Shown here: positions 1 to 9,287 of the stretch, one piece after another
How positions within the stretch are numbered: the stretch's first letter is position 1
How the letters are laid out: every line of letters begins with the position of its first letter
NCBI GenBank assembly: GCA_012064415.1
Contig: SSNU01000059.1
Location: forward strand, 100,340 to 144,544
Direction: 5' to 3'
DNA length: 44,205 nt
Source of the DNA: Gyrodactylus bullatarudis
Lineage: Eukaryota > Platyhelminthes > Monogenea > Gyrodactylidea > Gyrodactylidae
The notes under the pieces: model-generated
Databases searched by the model: none
Told to the model about the DNA's origin: nothing
The model's input: only the letters and a program-made list of their open reading frames with translations
Made by a program: the position numbers and the translations under genes

Positions 1-2
1 GT

Positions 3-287
3 GACAAATGGTCTAAAAAAATACAAACTGCATGCAACAGATTTACGCGCCTTTTGTCATCAACATACCAAACTGAAATGAAATCCACGAAGAACTCCTT
101 GTGGCTAAGAAGAGAACTCAAAACAATTACACTAATCAAACTCTCACCCCTGGGTAACTTCAATCGTCAAGGCCTACGCTCCAATGTTCATGGCAATCTA
201 AAAAAGCTATCAATTTTCAACAAAGCCAAAAACATATTTAAAAAACTTAATCATAAGATGAAAACTCTTGACAATGATGAATTTTAA
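3..287 (+). CDS. Possible 3' terminal exon of an unidentified gene (partial)
   Basis: An open frame runs without a stop from the left edge (first full codon GAC at 3) to TAA at 285-287, about 94 codons. It may belong to a gene that starts left of the window. The peptide is basic, rich in Lys, Asn and Leu, and begins DKWSKKIQTACNRF. It ends with a Lys-rich stretch and the acidic tail DNDEF. I recognise no family. An AATAAA lies about 77 bases after the stop, which suits a short 3' UTR. The frame is less AT-biased than the following DNA. An in-frame ATG at 78 is not needed if this is an internal or last exon. The alternative is a chance frame; about 95 codons is unusual but not impossible in DNA this AT-rich. 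Confidence 0.35.
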   Translation, partial: DKWSKKIQTACNRFTRLLSSTYQTEMKSTKNSLWLRRELKTITLIKLSPLGNFNRQGLRSNVHGNLKKLSIFNKAKNIFKKLNHKMKTLDNDEF

Positions 288-363
288 AAACTTTATAATT
301 TATAAATTTCCACAAAACTGAAGAAACTATTTAATGTTTATATAGATAACACATGTATTGTTT

Positions 364-369
364 AATAAA
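364..369 (+). terminator. Possible poly(A) signal AATAAA
   Basis: AATAAA lies about 77 bases after the stop of the left-edge open frame, a usual distance for a short animal 3' UTR. The hexamer is common by chance in such AT-rich DNA, so support comes mainly from its position. Confidence 0.3.
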
Positions 370-382
370 TATTATTATTAAA

Positions 383-590
383 ACTGCTTCAAATCGTCGA
401 AATCGATGAAAATTTTGGGTTCAAAACATGCATTTTCAAAATTCGGAAACGGCCTAATTTTGAATTTTTTCTAATTTTTTAAAAATTTTCCCGACTCGTT
501 CCATCATGGATTTCAAAAAAATTTTCTTTTCTTCACTTTCCGTGGAAAAATATTCAGTTTTTTTGTAATCTTCATGTCAATAAGCTTTAT
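383..590 (+). repeat. Foldback family A arm, solo copy
   Basis: It begins with the family A inner motif (CTGCTTCAAATCGTCGAAATC), then GGTTCAAAA, ACGGCCTAATTTTG and GAAAAATATTCAG, and ends with CTTCATGTCAATAAGCTTTA, the family terminus. The same order is seen at 7190-7438. No inverted partner is found nearby, so this is a solo or broken element. Confidence 0.65.
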
Positions 591-599
591 TTTTAAGAA

Positions 600-1284
600 T
601 TGAAAACACTTCTGCGAGTTAAAAAAATCCCTAAAGCTGAAATTTAGTGCTCTACTGTATATTTTCTAAAGGTTCAACCCACTGAATATACCAAGAAAAT
701 CTCATAAAAATTTCTATGAAATTCTCTGGTATAAATGAAGAGACATTTTACTCTCGATAACAGTTGTTTAAGTGAGTATTTTATTGAAACTGATATAGAT
801 ATAAATCATAGCTCAAAAAATGAAATTTAAATATTCCTTATTGTGTTAATATAGTGTTTGGAAAGAGAAAGAATTCTAACGGAAATAGGATAGAATGTGC
901 TAAAAAAATGTTCACTTTTTTTCGTTATTTATAGATATTATTCTGCAACAGTCAGAGTGGGTGTGAGAGAGGAGATAGATAGACAGAGTTTTTTCCAACA
1001 ATACAATCAACTTTCACCTTCTTTTTCATTCAAAAATTTCAACCAGAAATCCTTCACATCATTCCAACTTTTACAACCGTTAGTATCAACCAGGTTTGAG
1101 CTTTAGACTGAAATAGGAAACCTATTGTCTAATAAAGAATTAATTATTTTGAAGGGGATCTACTTGTTTTTTTAAACCTTTTTGACAGACTCTAAAGTGA
1201 TATTAAGAGTTTATAATTGTTGAAAATATATTCAAATGAGGAATTTTTAGAATGGAACCTAAAGAAAATATTCTTTTAACTAAC
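600..1284. other. AT-rich non-coding DNA
   Basis: No supported gene. A 69-codon open stretch at 897-1106 has no recognisable motif and no context. A short GAGAGAGGAGATAGATAGACAG purine-rich run occurs near 963-985. Confidence 0.5.
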
Positions 1285-1286
1285 TA

Positions 1287-1480
1287 GAAATATTTCGTTC
1301 TAGGTGCTTGTAGGTAATATATCCCACAGGAACGTCTTATTTGGTAATGGATTAGAGACTAGTACAAGTCTCGGTGGGATCCATTAGTAAGCTGTAAAAT
1401 TCAGCGATATGGGCTAATCCGTTACCAAATAAGACTTTCCTGTGGGATATATTACCTAAGCACCTAGAACGAAATATTTC
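1287..1480. mobile_element. Hairpin MITE flanked by TA
   Basis: Two arms of about 70 bp (1287-1355 and 1414-1480) are near-perfect reverse complements. The left starts GAAATATTTCGTTCTAGGTG and the right ends CACCTAGAACGAAATATTTC. A 58-bp loop carries a smaller inverted pair. TA dinucleotides sit directly outside both ends, as for the TA target duplication of Tc1/mariner-type elements. No coding capacity. A family cannot be fixed from the termini alone. Confidence 0.7.
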
Positions 1481-1502
1481 TAAATTACATTGTGGATAAG
1501 AA

Positions 1503-1595
1503 TGACTAGTGAATCGTGTGAAAGGTTCTTACGATTTACGAGTGATTCGTAAAAATCCCTGCACAATTCAGTAATTCATACGAATCACTAGTTAA
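1503..1595. repeat. Short inverted repeat with CACTAGT/ATTCGT motifs
   Basis: GACTAGTGAATCGTGTGAA at 1504 is matched in reverse complement by TTCATACGAATCACTAGTT ending near 1593, with a few mismatches. The centre holds further GATTCGT copies. It lies directly right of the hairpin MITE and is probably another small palindromic element. Confidence 0.45.
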
Positions 1596-1602
1596 TCGTG
1601 AA

Positions 1603-1618
1603 AATATATATATATATA
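1603..1618. repeat. AT dinucleotide microsatellite
   Basis: An uninterrupted (AT)n run of about 16 bp. Confidence 0.8.
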
Positions 1619-1689
1619 ATTTCCTAACACATTTATTTTTCAAAAATATTTTCAGCACAAATATTTTTAACTATAAAATAAAATGTACG

Positions 1690-1915
1690 GCAATTTTTCC
1701 TCGATTCCCATTGAGGTCTTGAACTTTTACTTTCTCACTTTGAAATCGGGAATTTAGCGCAACTTCGAGATACCATAATTTCTTTTAAAAAATTTTTTCT
1801 TCATATCGTCAAAGTGTGCCTCACGATCTAAATTCGAAAAATCCTGATCAAATTCGATTTTTTAATGAAAATATTGGAAATTTTGTAAAAATCATAAATT
1901 CTCATCTTCATGTTA
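1690..1915 (+). repeat. Foldback family B arm, solo copy
   Basis: It shares with 7439-7685 the order CTTTGAAATC, GGAATTTAGCGCAACTTC, TATCGTCAAAGTGTGCCTC, GATCTAAATTC, GATCAAATTCGA and the terminus CATAAATTCTCATCTTCATG. No matching opposite arm was found beside it. Confidence 0.6.
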
Positions 1916-1919
1916 CCTA

Positions 1920-4475
1920 AGGGTGTAGAGTATCATTGATTTCTAGTCAAAAATTGTAAAAGATACTGAGGTAGGCCCAATTTCTCTCCAACTCTTAATA
2001 ATTTTCAGATGTTTACCTCAGATATTTCCAAAAGTTATATAAAGAATGCAGTTGTGTTTTATCTTTAATCTGATTCTTAATTTTTTGATAATAAAAGTAA
2101 TTCCGGACGAAACTAATCGATGAGTCATTTTTCCTCTTGTGTTCTTTCAGTGTACTCTTTCGTCATCTAGAAATCGTTTCACTTGATTGAAACTTTGAGT
2201 TTCTCATGAATTATTCAAAAAGGAGAAATTATAAACTCAACATTCCCATAACTATTTTCCATTATTCTTCAATAGGAGATGTTAATGATAAAATAAATAA
2301 GCTATATACAACACATGTTACCAATCCTCATTTTGTGTCAATCACTAAGCACCTTATTTTTCTCCCTTACCAGCCAATGTTTTACCAAAAAATTTGATTA
2401 TTTATCTAAAATATGAGAATAATAGTAATTATTCAAACCTTGATTTGTCAAGCATCTAGAAACTACACGCTTTTTTTTTCAGGTACAGCTCGGGTTCGAA
2501 TACTAACCATGTTTTTAAAGGATCATATAAAATTTAAACTTAAACCTTCCTTAAGTTCAAATGGGTTATTTCGATAAAGCATTTTTAGCTGTTTTATGTT
2601 GATAGAAACAGTATCTTCTCAATTTTGCAATCAATATTATTATTGATTCAATAATCTTTTCGTTTTCATGATATCCTCAGTAATACTGAGTCAGTAACTT
2701 TGGTCAATCGGATTAATGACAAAAAATATGAGGTAGAAGCTGTTCAATAAATTCTCATTTTTTTCATCAGCGTTTTACCTGTAAAAGATCGGCAAAAATG
2801 TAGCTTAATTTGGAAAAAAGTCCAGTCAGCAACCTCAGGAAAAAAATATTCATTGACTTTAATAACAGACAAATTATACTTTTCTGAATACTGTATATTT
2901 TTGGTTTACCTCATCTGTATGCTATAGATTTTTATGCATACAGACTGGTAAATTAAAAATGCATTTTTCTATAAAATTATAATTAATGTGTGTATTATTA
3001 ATCTGGGGTATAATACAGAAATAAAAAAAAAATCTAGTCCAGATTTTTGTATGTGAATGTTTCCATGAGAAAAATCGTAAGAAAAATACACTTTATAATT
3101 TTAGATCCTTGCAAGAAAGAATTTCTTTATCATCATTGGTTTTGGGATCGTTTTTAGCATGAAATAGAAAATCTGTCACCTTCACTAGTTACAGCTGAAT
3201 ATTTGAATTCTAATTATTGAAATAATCTTAAAAACTAAGCTTAGGGTGCTCTGAGACCATAGTTTAGAACCGTGTAGTTCTTCAGAGAGCTGTTCCGCAT
3301 AGAATGATTATAACGTTGTTCGCTTGTTACCTGATTGTTTTGTCTTGTTACATGTAATGGTTTAGGTGTAGAAAAATACGAAACGTGTTTCTTAATAGAT
3401 ATGCATCACAAAAAAATATAACTCCAAGATTGCAAAGTGATTCTTAAACTATGAATCTGTAAAAGAATATGGTCTAGCGATCTGAGTGTTCTAATTTCAA
3501 TGCTCACGACCCTGTTAAAAACTATCTTATTTAGATTACCCTGAAAATGTGGATTCTATTATTTCAACTATATAACTTTGATGAGTAATTTCCTGCTCAT
3601 AATGTGGGGTGATATCAGATGAATTTTACCCAAATAGATCAAATACTATATGAGTATAATTTAGTTGAAAAGTAATCAAACTCTATCACATTATAAGTGA
3701 AGGTCTACATGGAAGAATCTCCGTTGTTATGCATTTTATGAATAAAGTTTCCATTTGATAATGTTGAAGAATGGATAACAGTTAATGAGGAATAATCGAT
3801 AGGGACTCATAGTTAGAGTGTCTATAGCTTTCCTTGCTTAAATCAATCAAGTTAAATTAATTCAAATCTCGACAAGAGATAATAAAATTTCCTTAAATAC
3901 AAATTTCGTTAATGTAATCATTTTCTTGCTCAAGATGAATGCTTTCTTTGGCGCAATATATCAAAGACACTTGTTAATCTAGTAATTCTTTGACAATAGG
4001 ATCAAATTTTATAAGAAAATAGATTCATTTTTAATACTAAGGTGTATAGCGAAAAGCGTTTGTATCTGCCATTTTCGTCTATTATTTATATTTGGCTGGA
4101 AATTCTCTCTTAAATGTTAAGAATATGAAGAGCTGGCTGAACTCTTCAATGAATAATAAATAGTTAGACAGACCGGAAAAAAAGCAGATTAAAAAATAAT
4201 TCGGTCTTTAAGCCTCTATAAACTTTGAGGTGATATATGTTATCCATTCAGCTTGCGTTTTCCGTTTTGAAAAAAAAATAAAATTAATACTCAGAGTCAG
4301 CTAAAACGATTAATTCTTGAGAGTTTCATGATCAACCCTTTTACATGAATATGAAAAACTTTAAAACCAAAGCTAGTTAGAAAAAGTATTTCAAGTATAT
4401 TTTAGTTTAAATTAACGCTCATCATTTTTTCACTTGATAATCAGTGAAATTAGGATGAGTTTATCCAAAATTTTA
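1920..4475. other. AT-rich non-coding DNA
   Basis: No gene supported. A small imperfect hairpin sits at 2905-2952 (TTTACC/GGTAAA outer and CTGTATGC/GCATACAG inner stems). A block shared with two other sites lies at 3277-3326 and is listed separately. Confidence 0.5.
3277..3326 (+). repeat. Dispersed block containing AGCTGTTCCGCATAG
   Basis: TTCTTCAGAGAGCTGTTCCG followed by CATAGAATGATTATAACGTT recurs, slightly diverged, at 6931-6972 and at 16541-16569. The tail AACGTTGTTCGCTT also appears inverted at 6981-7000. It is a repeat outside the A and B arm definitions; origin unknown. Confidence 0.5.
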
Positions 4476-4479
4476 TATT

Positions 4480-4700
4480 GAGACAAGGTTTTTGATCCCA
4501 CTCGCACCTTGAAATTCAGCATCAACTTGAGATTTTAAATATGCTATAATATATTCGGACTTATTTTTCTAATTTTCTTTGGTTCATGTCATAAAAGTCG
4601 GCCTCGTAATCTAAAATACAAAGAGTTTTGATCAAATTCGAATTCTTGATGAAATATTGAGAATTTTATAAAGTCATAACAATGGTTCTTCACTTCATGA
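4480..4700 (+). repeat. Diverged foldback family B arm
   Basis: GATCCCACTCGCACCTTGAAATTCAGC, GGCCTCGTAATCTAAAATAC, TTTTGATCAAATTCGAATTC and CTTGATGAAATATTGAGAAT follow the family B order. The terminus near 4690-4700 (TTCTTCACTTCATGATG) is degraded. Confidence 0.5.
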
Positions 4701-6574
4701 TGAAGTAAGTTTCAAGATATTCAGGTTTTTAAGCCATCACTCAAAAAGAATTCATTGGAATTTGAGCGGGGATTTTCAAACATGAATGAAGTAATGGAGA
4801 AACCATTCTACTTTAAAGTTTAAAAACTTAACCCTATTGTCTATTATTTATTTATTGGGCTATATCCCAGAATCAATAATTCATATTTTTCAAGTTTTAA
4901 AACATGAGTAATAATTCCAATATTCTTTATCACGCTCTAATCTCAAAAGTTGTTATACGCTCAGAAAAAGGATTTCCTTTTGAGTGGCATGAGTATTTCA
5001 TGCTATGATGACTTTTAATTCCTTTGAAATAAAAATACAGTACATATCTCATGAATCATGAGTTGTTCAAGTTGTATGAGGAATATCTAAAGTCTTTTAT
5101 CCTCGAATGGATTACGTGATCAAATTATTAGTTGTAAAATAAATCTCTGATGGTTCTTATTCAATGTTCCAGGAAGCATAACGATAATTTCCTGAATTCA
5201 GATACAGATTTTATTCATTAAGAAAATAAGTCCTCTTAACTTCTGGCTAGGTCATCTTAAGTGTAGATCGCTTATTCAGAATATAACAATTCTATTTAGT
5301 TGATTTAAATGTTTTCATGAAAAATTCGAATTTGTCAAAATTTGATGTTTACTTTTACCGTTTCCGAAAAAGTAATGGTCATTTAACAAATTCCTGATTT
5401 TACCCCAAACTTTTCGAACTTTGAACTAATTTTTTTAATGATTAGAAAATGACAGAATGATCAAAAGAAATTTCGCAGGCAAGAAAGAAAATTGTATCTG
5501 AAATCTGATCCAATAACTCACCCGATTACGGTGTTGGAGTTGAATTTCGGTTTCTTGATCACTTGATTAAATTTCGATTACACGGTGTGATTACATGTGT
5601 ATGATAAATATAAAATTCTTCATTTCTACTAGCTCTCCTAGATAAATCCCTCAATTTTAAGGGTGTTAAAATTATAATTCTCACATAAGCTTCATTTGGT
5701 ATGGATAAAAGTTAATTCTCTATGAGTCATTTGTGTAATTCCCCCTAATCCTTACGATCAAAGAATTCTGAAGATTGCAAAAAAGTCAAATTGTGATTTT
5801 TCAAATGTTTTTTGAAAATATAAGCTTTTCCCTTCGAAAAAAGTTTAGCAAAAATTTTATAGAGTAATTGTAGAGGAATTATATGAATGATAAGGATGAA
5901 CCCACCCTTTTTTCTATTTTATTTTCTTGGAAATTTTCTGAATCTATTTTTATTATTAGAAACAATAACAACAGATGAAGAGAGAGAGACAGATAGAAAG
6001 ATTGGAAAATAAAAACATTTAATTTTTCTCAAATTATTTTTCCCCTCAAATTTTCCAAGCGTTCTGAAAAAAATAAAGGAGGAAGAAATAAAAACAGCAG
6101 AATATATATCAGTGAGCATACTACTACTTTCTCATTCAACAAATGGGAAATGTTAATGGAAAAGGGAGAAAGAAGAAAAGACTACAAGAGAGAGTAGTGG
6201 AGGCTTTTCAATTTCCCCTATCATTTCTTCAAGAGAGTACACTTATTTATTTCGATCTAATTCGGACTGCGAGAATATGAAGAGATCTCTTTTTCACTGT
6301 TTGTTTTCTTCTTTCAATTTGTAATTTGTTTTTATCAGAACATTTCTTTTTCATTCAAATGGGGGGAAAATCATTTCTGCGCATAAAAAAAATCTTTTGA
6401 GAAGAAGAAAGTCCACAATGTCCTCTCTACTTAACTATAATTACAGAGAAAAAACTCGAATGAGTTTTAGAAAATCATTAAAGATCTCTAGAGGGAACGG
6501 TTATTTATAAAGATTATTTTATTAACAAAATGATTCGCCCGTTCACTATCTATCTAGGTCTATATAGACTCTAT
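4701..6574. other. AT-rich non-coding DNA
   Basis: No gene, RNA or clear element is supported. A GA-rich stretch (5970-6190) gives a short minus-strand open frame that I regard as chance. Confidence 0.5.
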
Positions 6575-7438
6575 CTAAAGCTAGTTGACATGAAGATGAG
6601 AATTTGCCATTTTTACATACAAAAACTCAATATTTTTCTCCAGATTCAAAGAAAAAATTAAATTTTTGAATTCTAAAACGGAATGAGCTAATAAGTTGTT
6701 GGTGTTCAAAAAAAATTCCGAAAAAAATTCAATTTCACCAAAATTAGGCCGTTTTTCGAATATCGAAAATGCACCGAATTTCCACTTTTTCAACTTTTGA
6801 ACCTAAATTTTTTATCGATTTCGATGATTCGAAGCAGTTAAATGATGATAATTGGGATCAGCATTGAACGAAGAATTCGAATGTGGCCATAGAGATAGCG
6901 AAGATCTTACTCATAATTTTGAATTAAGTAGCTCTTCAGGAAGCTGTTCGGCATAGATTGACTATAACGTTAAGTAGAAAGCGAACAACGTTATAGTCAA
7001 GAAGATCCTACTGTTTCCGAGAAAAGGTTAGACTTCAAGATTTTGGATAATTAGCTTTCGTGATAATCGAAAAATTCAAATGATTCGATTTCCCTTAGTA
7101 ATGACGAATTTCAGTGACATTTTGCAGGTGAATTCGAATTCTTTGTCGAATGTTGATCCCAATTATCATCATTTAACTGCTTCGAATCATCGAAATCGAT
7201 AAAAAATTTAGGTTCAAAAGTTGAAAAAGTGGAAATTCGGTGCATTTTCGATATTCGAAAAACGGCCTAATTTTGGTGAAATTGAATTTTTTTCGGAATT
7301 TTTTTTGAACACCAACAACTTATTAGCTCATTCCGTTTTAGAATTCAAAAATTTAATTTTTTCTTTGAATCTGGAGAAAAATATTGAGTTTTTGTATGTA
7401 AAAATGGCAAATTCTCATCTTCATGTCAACTAGGTTTA
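6575..7438. mobile_element. Complete family A foldback element
   Basis: The left arm (6575-6886) begins CTAAAGCTAGTTGACATGAA. The right arm (about 7129-7438) ends with its reverse complement (TTCATGTCAACTAG plus a slightly altered tail). Both arms contain the same 70-codon open stretch on opposite strands with identical translation, so the arms are almost identical over more than 210 bp. The centre (6887-7128) carries a copy of the dispersed AGCTGTTC block and a small hairpin (GACTATAACGTT/AACGTTATAGTC). No transposase is present, so the element is non-autonomous. The 70-codon frames show no motif and are judged non-coding. Confidence 0.75.
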
Positions 7439-7685
7439 TGATCACTCTCTCACGTTGAAATCAGAAAAAAATTTCAACTCAAAGTTCAAAAATATGGGAA
7501 TTTGGCGCTACTTCAAGATTTCAGTTTTAGCATAATGATTTTCAAAATTTCTTTTCTCTATATCGTGAATGTGGGCCTCATGATCTGAATTTCAAAATAC
7601 CTTGATCAAATTCGAATTTTTGATGAAAAAAGTGAGAATTTTGTGAAAATCATAAATTCCCATCTTCATATAAACTGGCTTTAGT
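7439..7685 (+). repeat. Foldback family B arm
   Basis: It lies directly right of the family A foldback. It runs from GATCACTCTCTCACGTTGAA to the terminus CTTCATATAAACTGGCTTTA. Family B termini resemble family A termini (both end with an ATCTTCAT...CTAG/CTGG-CTTTA type sequence) but the inner sequence differs. Confidence 0.65.
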
Positions 7686-7890
7686 TAACCTTTGAAAGTA
7701 TAGGTGTTGCACTATTCATTTGATTTATAAAGAATTTCTCCTTCACGGCAAAGGCTTCACCCAACACCTGTACTGTTATCCCCTTAATTTTTGTGTAAAA
7801 TAGGAAAGTTTGAAATTGAAGCTTCGTGCTCTTCCTGTCTAAGATGCCTGGTCACCACTGTATCGTTCCCTCTAGTTAATAACTCTCTAC

Positions 7891-8205
7891 ACCTAGTTAA
7901 TATGAAGATGGGAATTTATGCTTTTTACAAAATTATGAAATCGAATTTGATCAAATTTTTTGGAATCTAGATCACGAGGCCCTCTTTCACGTTACGGAGA
8001 AAAAATTTAAGAAAAAATCAATTTTTAAGGAAAATACAGCAAACTTGAAATCTTGAATTTTTTTCGAACCTCGAGTTGAAAATTTTTGTTGATTTCAAAA
8101 TTTGCTTTTCAAGATCACAATTAGTCAAAGAAATTAAATATGCTAAATCTGGTTTTAAGAATCACCCCATTTAATTTTACGACCTATAGAATATATATTT
8201 TATAT
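7891..8205 (-). repeat. Foldback family B arm inserted in a PLE remnant
   Basis: It starts CTAGTTAATATGAAGATGGG and continues GGAATCTAGATCACGAGGCC and TTGAAATCTTGAATTTTTTT, as at 25157-25390. Its inner part ends near TTTTAAGAATCACCCC, also present (inverted) in the 25-kb copy. The opposite terminus is missing. Confidence 0.6.
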
Positions 8206-8662
8206 ATTTAGCTCTACAGTTACATTGGAATTTATAAATCAATAGAGTTTTCTCTTCAGGTTTCAGTAAATCTTTATGAACAATCTTTGAGTTTTGAATA
8301 CAGTTTTCCATATTGACTGATGAGATTAGTTAACTTGAATCATTGCTGAAATTAGGTTTCATGAAAATTGTGGTTTTTTCAACTTCATCTGTGTTTTTTC
8401 AACGACATCTCTATCGATTGCCAAGTTGATAAATTTTTCCAAAAATTTATTAGAAAAACCTTTTTCCATTGAACAGAACTTTTTGTTCTCTATTTCTTTA
8501 GTTTGATTTGGTTTAGCACACTTTGCAATCAGTTAATCCTTAATGTGCAGACTGTTACTGCTGAGTACAGATAATAAATCAGGATGTCTCGTTTAAATTT
8601 TATACATATTTATCCAATAATAATTTCATAATTTAGAAAAATTGGAGGAAAATATATTTAAA

Positions 8663-8695
8663 CCAAATGTACATGTCTTGAAGTATCATCAGTGG
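8663..8695 (-). ncRNA. Degenerate hammerhead-like motif of a PLE terminus
   Basis: On the minus strand: CCA-CTGATGA, then a short spacer, then GACA where the core needs GAAA, then palindromic ATGTACAT, then TTGG. The CCA/TGG stem I and the palindromic stem III match the better copies at 11343 and 22126. The altered GAAA suggests this copy is inactive. Confidence 0.4.
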
Positions 8696-8735
8696 TAATT
8701 CTCCAAAAATGATATAAGTTAAAAGTTCATTCAAA

Positions 8736-9287
8736 ATAATAATTTACAAATCATGAAAGAAATAGTAAAAGAATAATAATAATTTGTTCACAAGATGAAA
8801 TATATCTATCAAGAGAGAATTTAAAACATAATAATTAAAGATCACCTTCAACTTGAAATTGTTTCAAGCGTAATCTCTTAAAATCATCTTGAAATATCAG
8901 TTTTATACACGAATTATTTATCTTGATTCTTTTATTTTCGAATGTCATCTTCTGAATTGATCAACGTAATAGACAGGAATATTTTTTTTCAATTTTTTTT
9001 CTTCAAGTCTCTCTACCTATCTCTCTTGAGACTTTTATTTGCATCTCAGTAGCATCCTTCACTGTTATCTCCTTATAGTTGTAGCAATTTGAATTTTGGG
9101 TGGCCTCAGGTGTTTGTTTTTTCATCAGCAGTCTAAGTGGTAATTTTATGATCGAAATTTATGATTTTTTATTCTAGTGGATAACACACACTCACACAGA
9201 AAGATTGAACATTTTCACCAGAAATCATCGTATCTTAATCTCTGAGGAATATATATTCTGGAGTCTGATTACTTTCCATTTTGTAAA
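8736..9287. other. AT-rich DNA upstream of the 9.3-kb PLE
   Basis: No gene supported. It may include the 5' untranslated or terminal-repeat part of the PLE that follows, but no clear boundary is visible. A CACACACTCACACAG run lies at 9185-9200. Confidence 0.4.

Larger units (their letters stand above)
7686..8735 (-). mobile_element. Decayed Penelope-like element fragment, interrupted
   Basis: The minus strand of 7690-7884 and 8205-8735 matches, in the same order, the PLE piece at 22097-22700. Shared landmarks on the plus strand are TTTATAAAGAATTTC, AGAGTTTTCTCTTCAGG, CAGTAAATCTTTATGAACAA and ACTGATGAGATTAGTTAAC. This corresponds to the linker and GIY-YIG part of a PLE. It is broken by a family B arm at 7891-8205, and a CTCTAC sequence occurs on both sides of that insertion. 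No intact frame remains. A hammerhead-like remnant lies at its upstream (right) end. Confidence 0.6.

Noticed and set aside
315..340. CTGAAGA at 317 as a hammerhead core
   Set aside because: The following sequence has no GAAA with stem II or stem III pairing.
2905..2952. Small hairpin as a microRNA precursor
   Set aside because: The 48-nt stem-loop is too short and has internal mismatches; no independent support.
6581..7433. Two identical 70-residue frames as a duplicated small gene
   Set aside because: They are the two arms of one foldback element read on opposite strands. Other copies of the arm have no open frame there.
8318..8345. CTGATGA on the plus strand as another hammerhead
   Set aside because: No GAAA at a suitable distance with pairing stems, and it is antisense to the PLE remnant.
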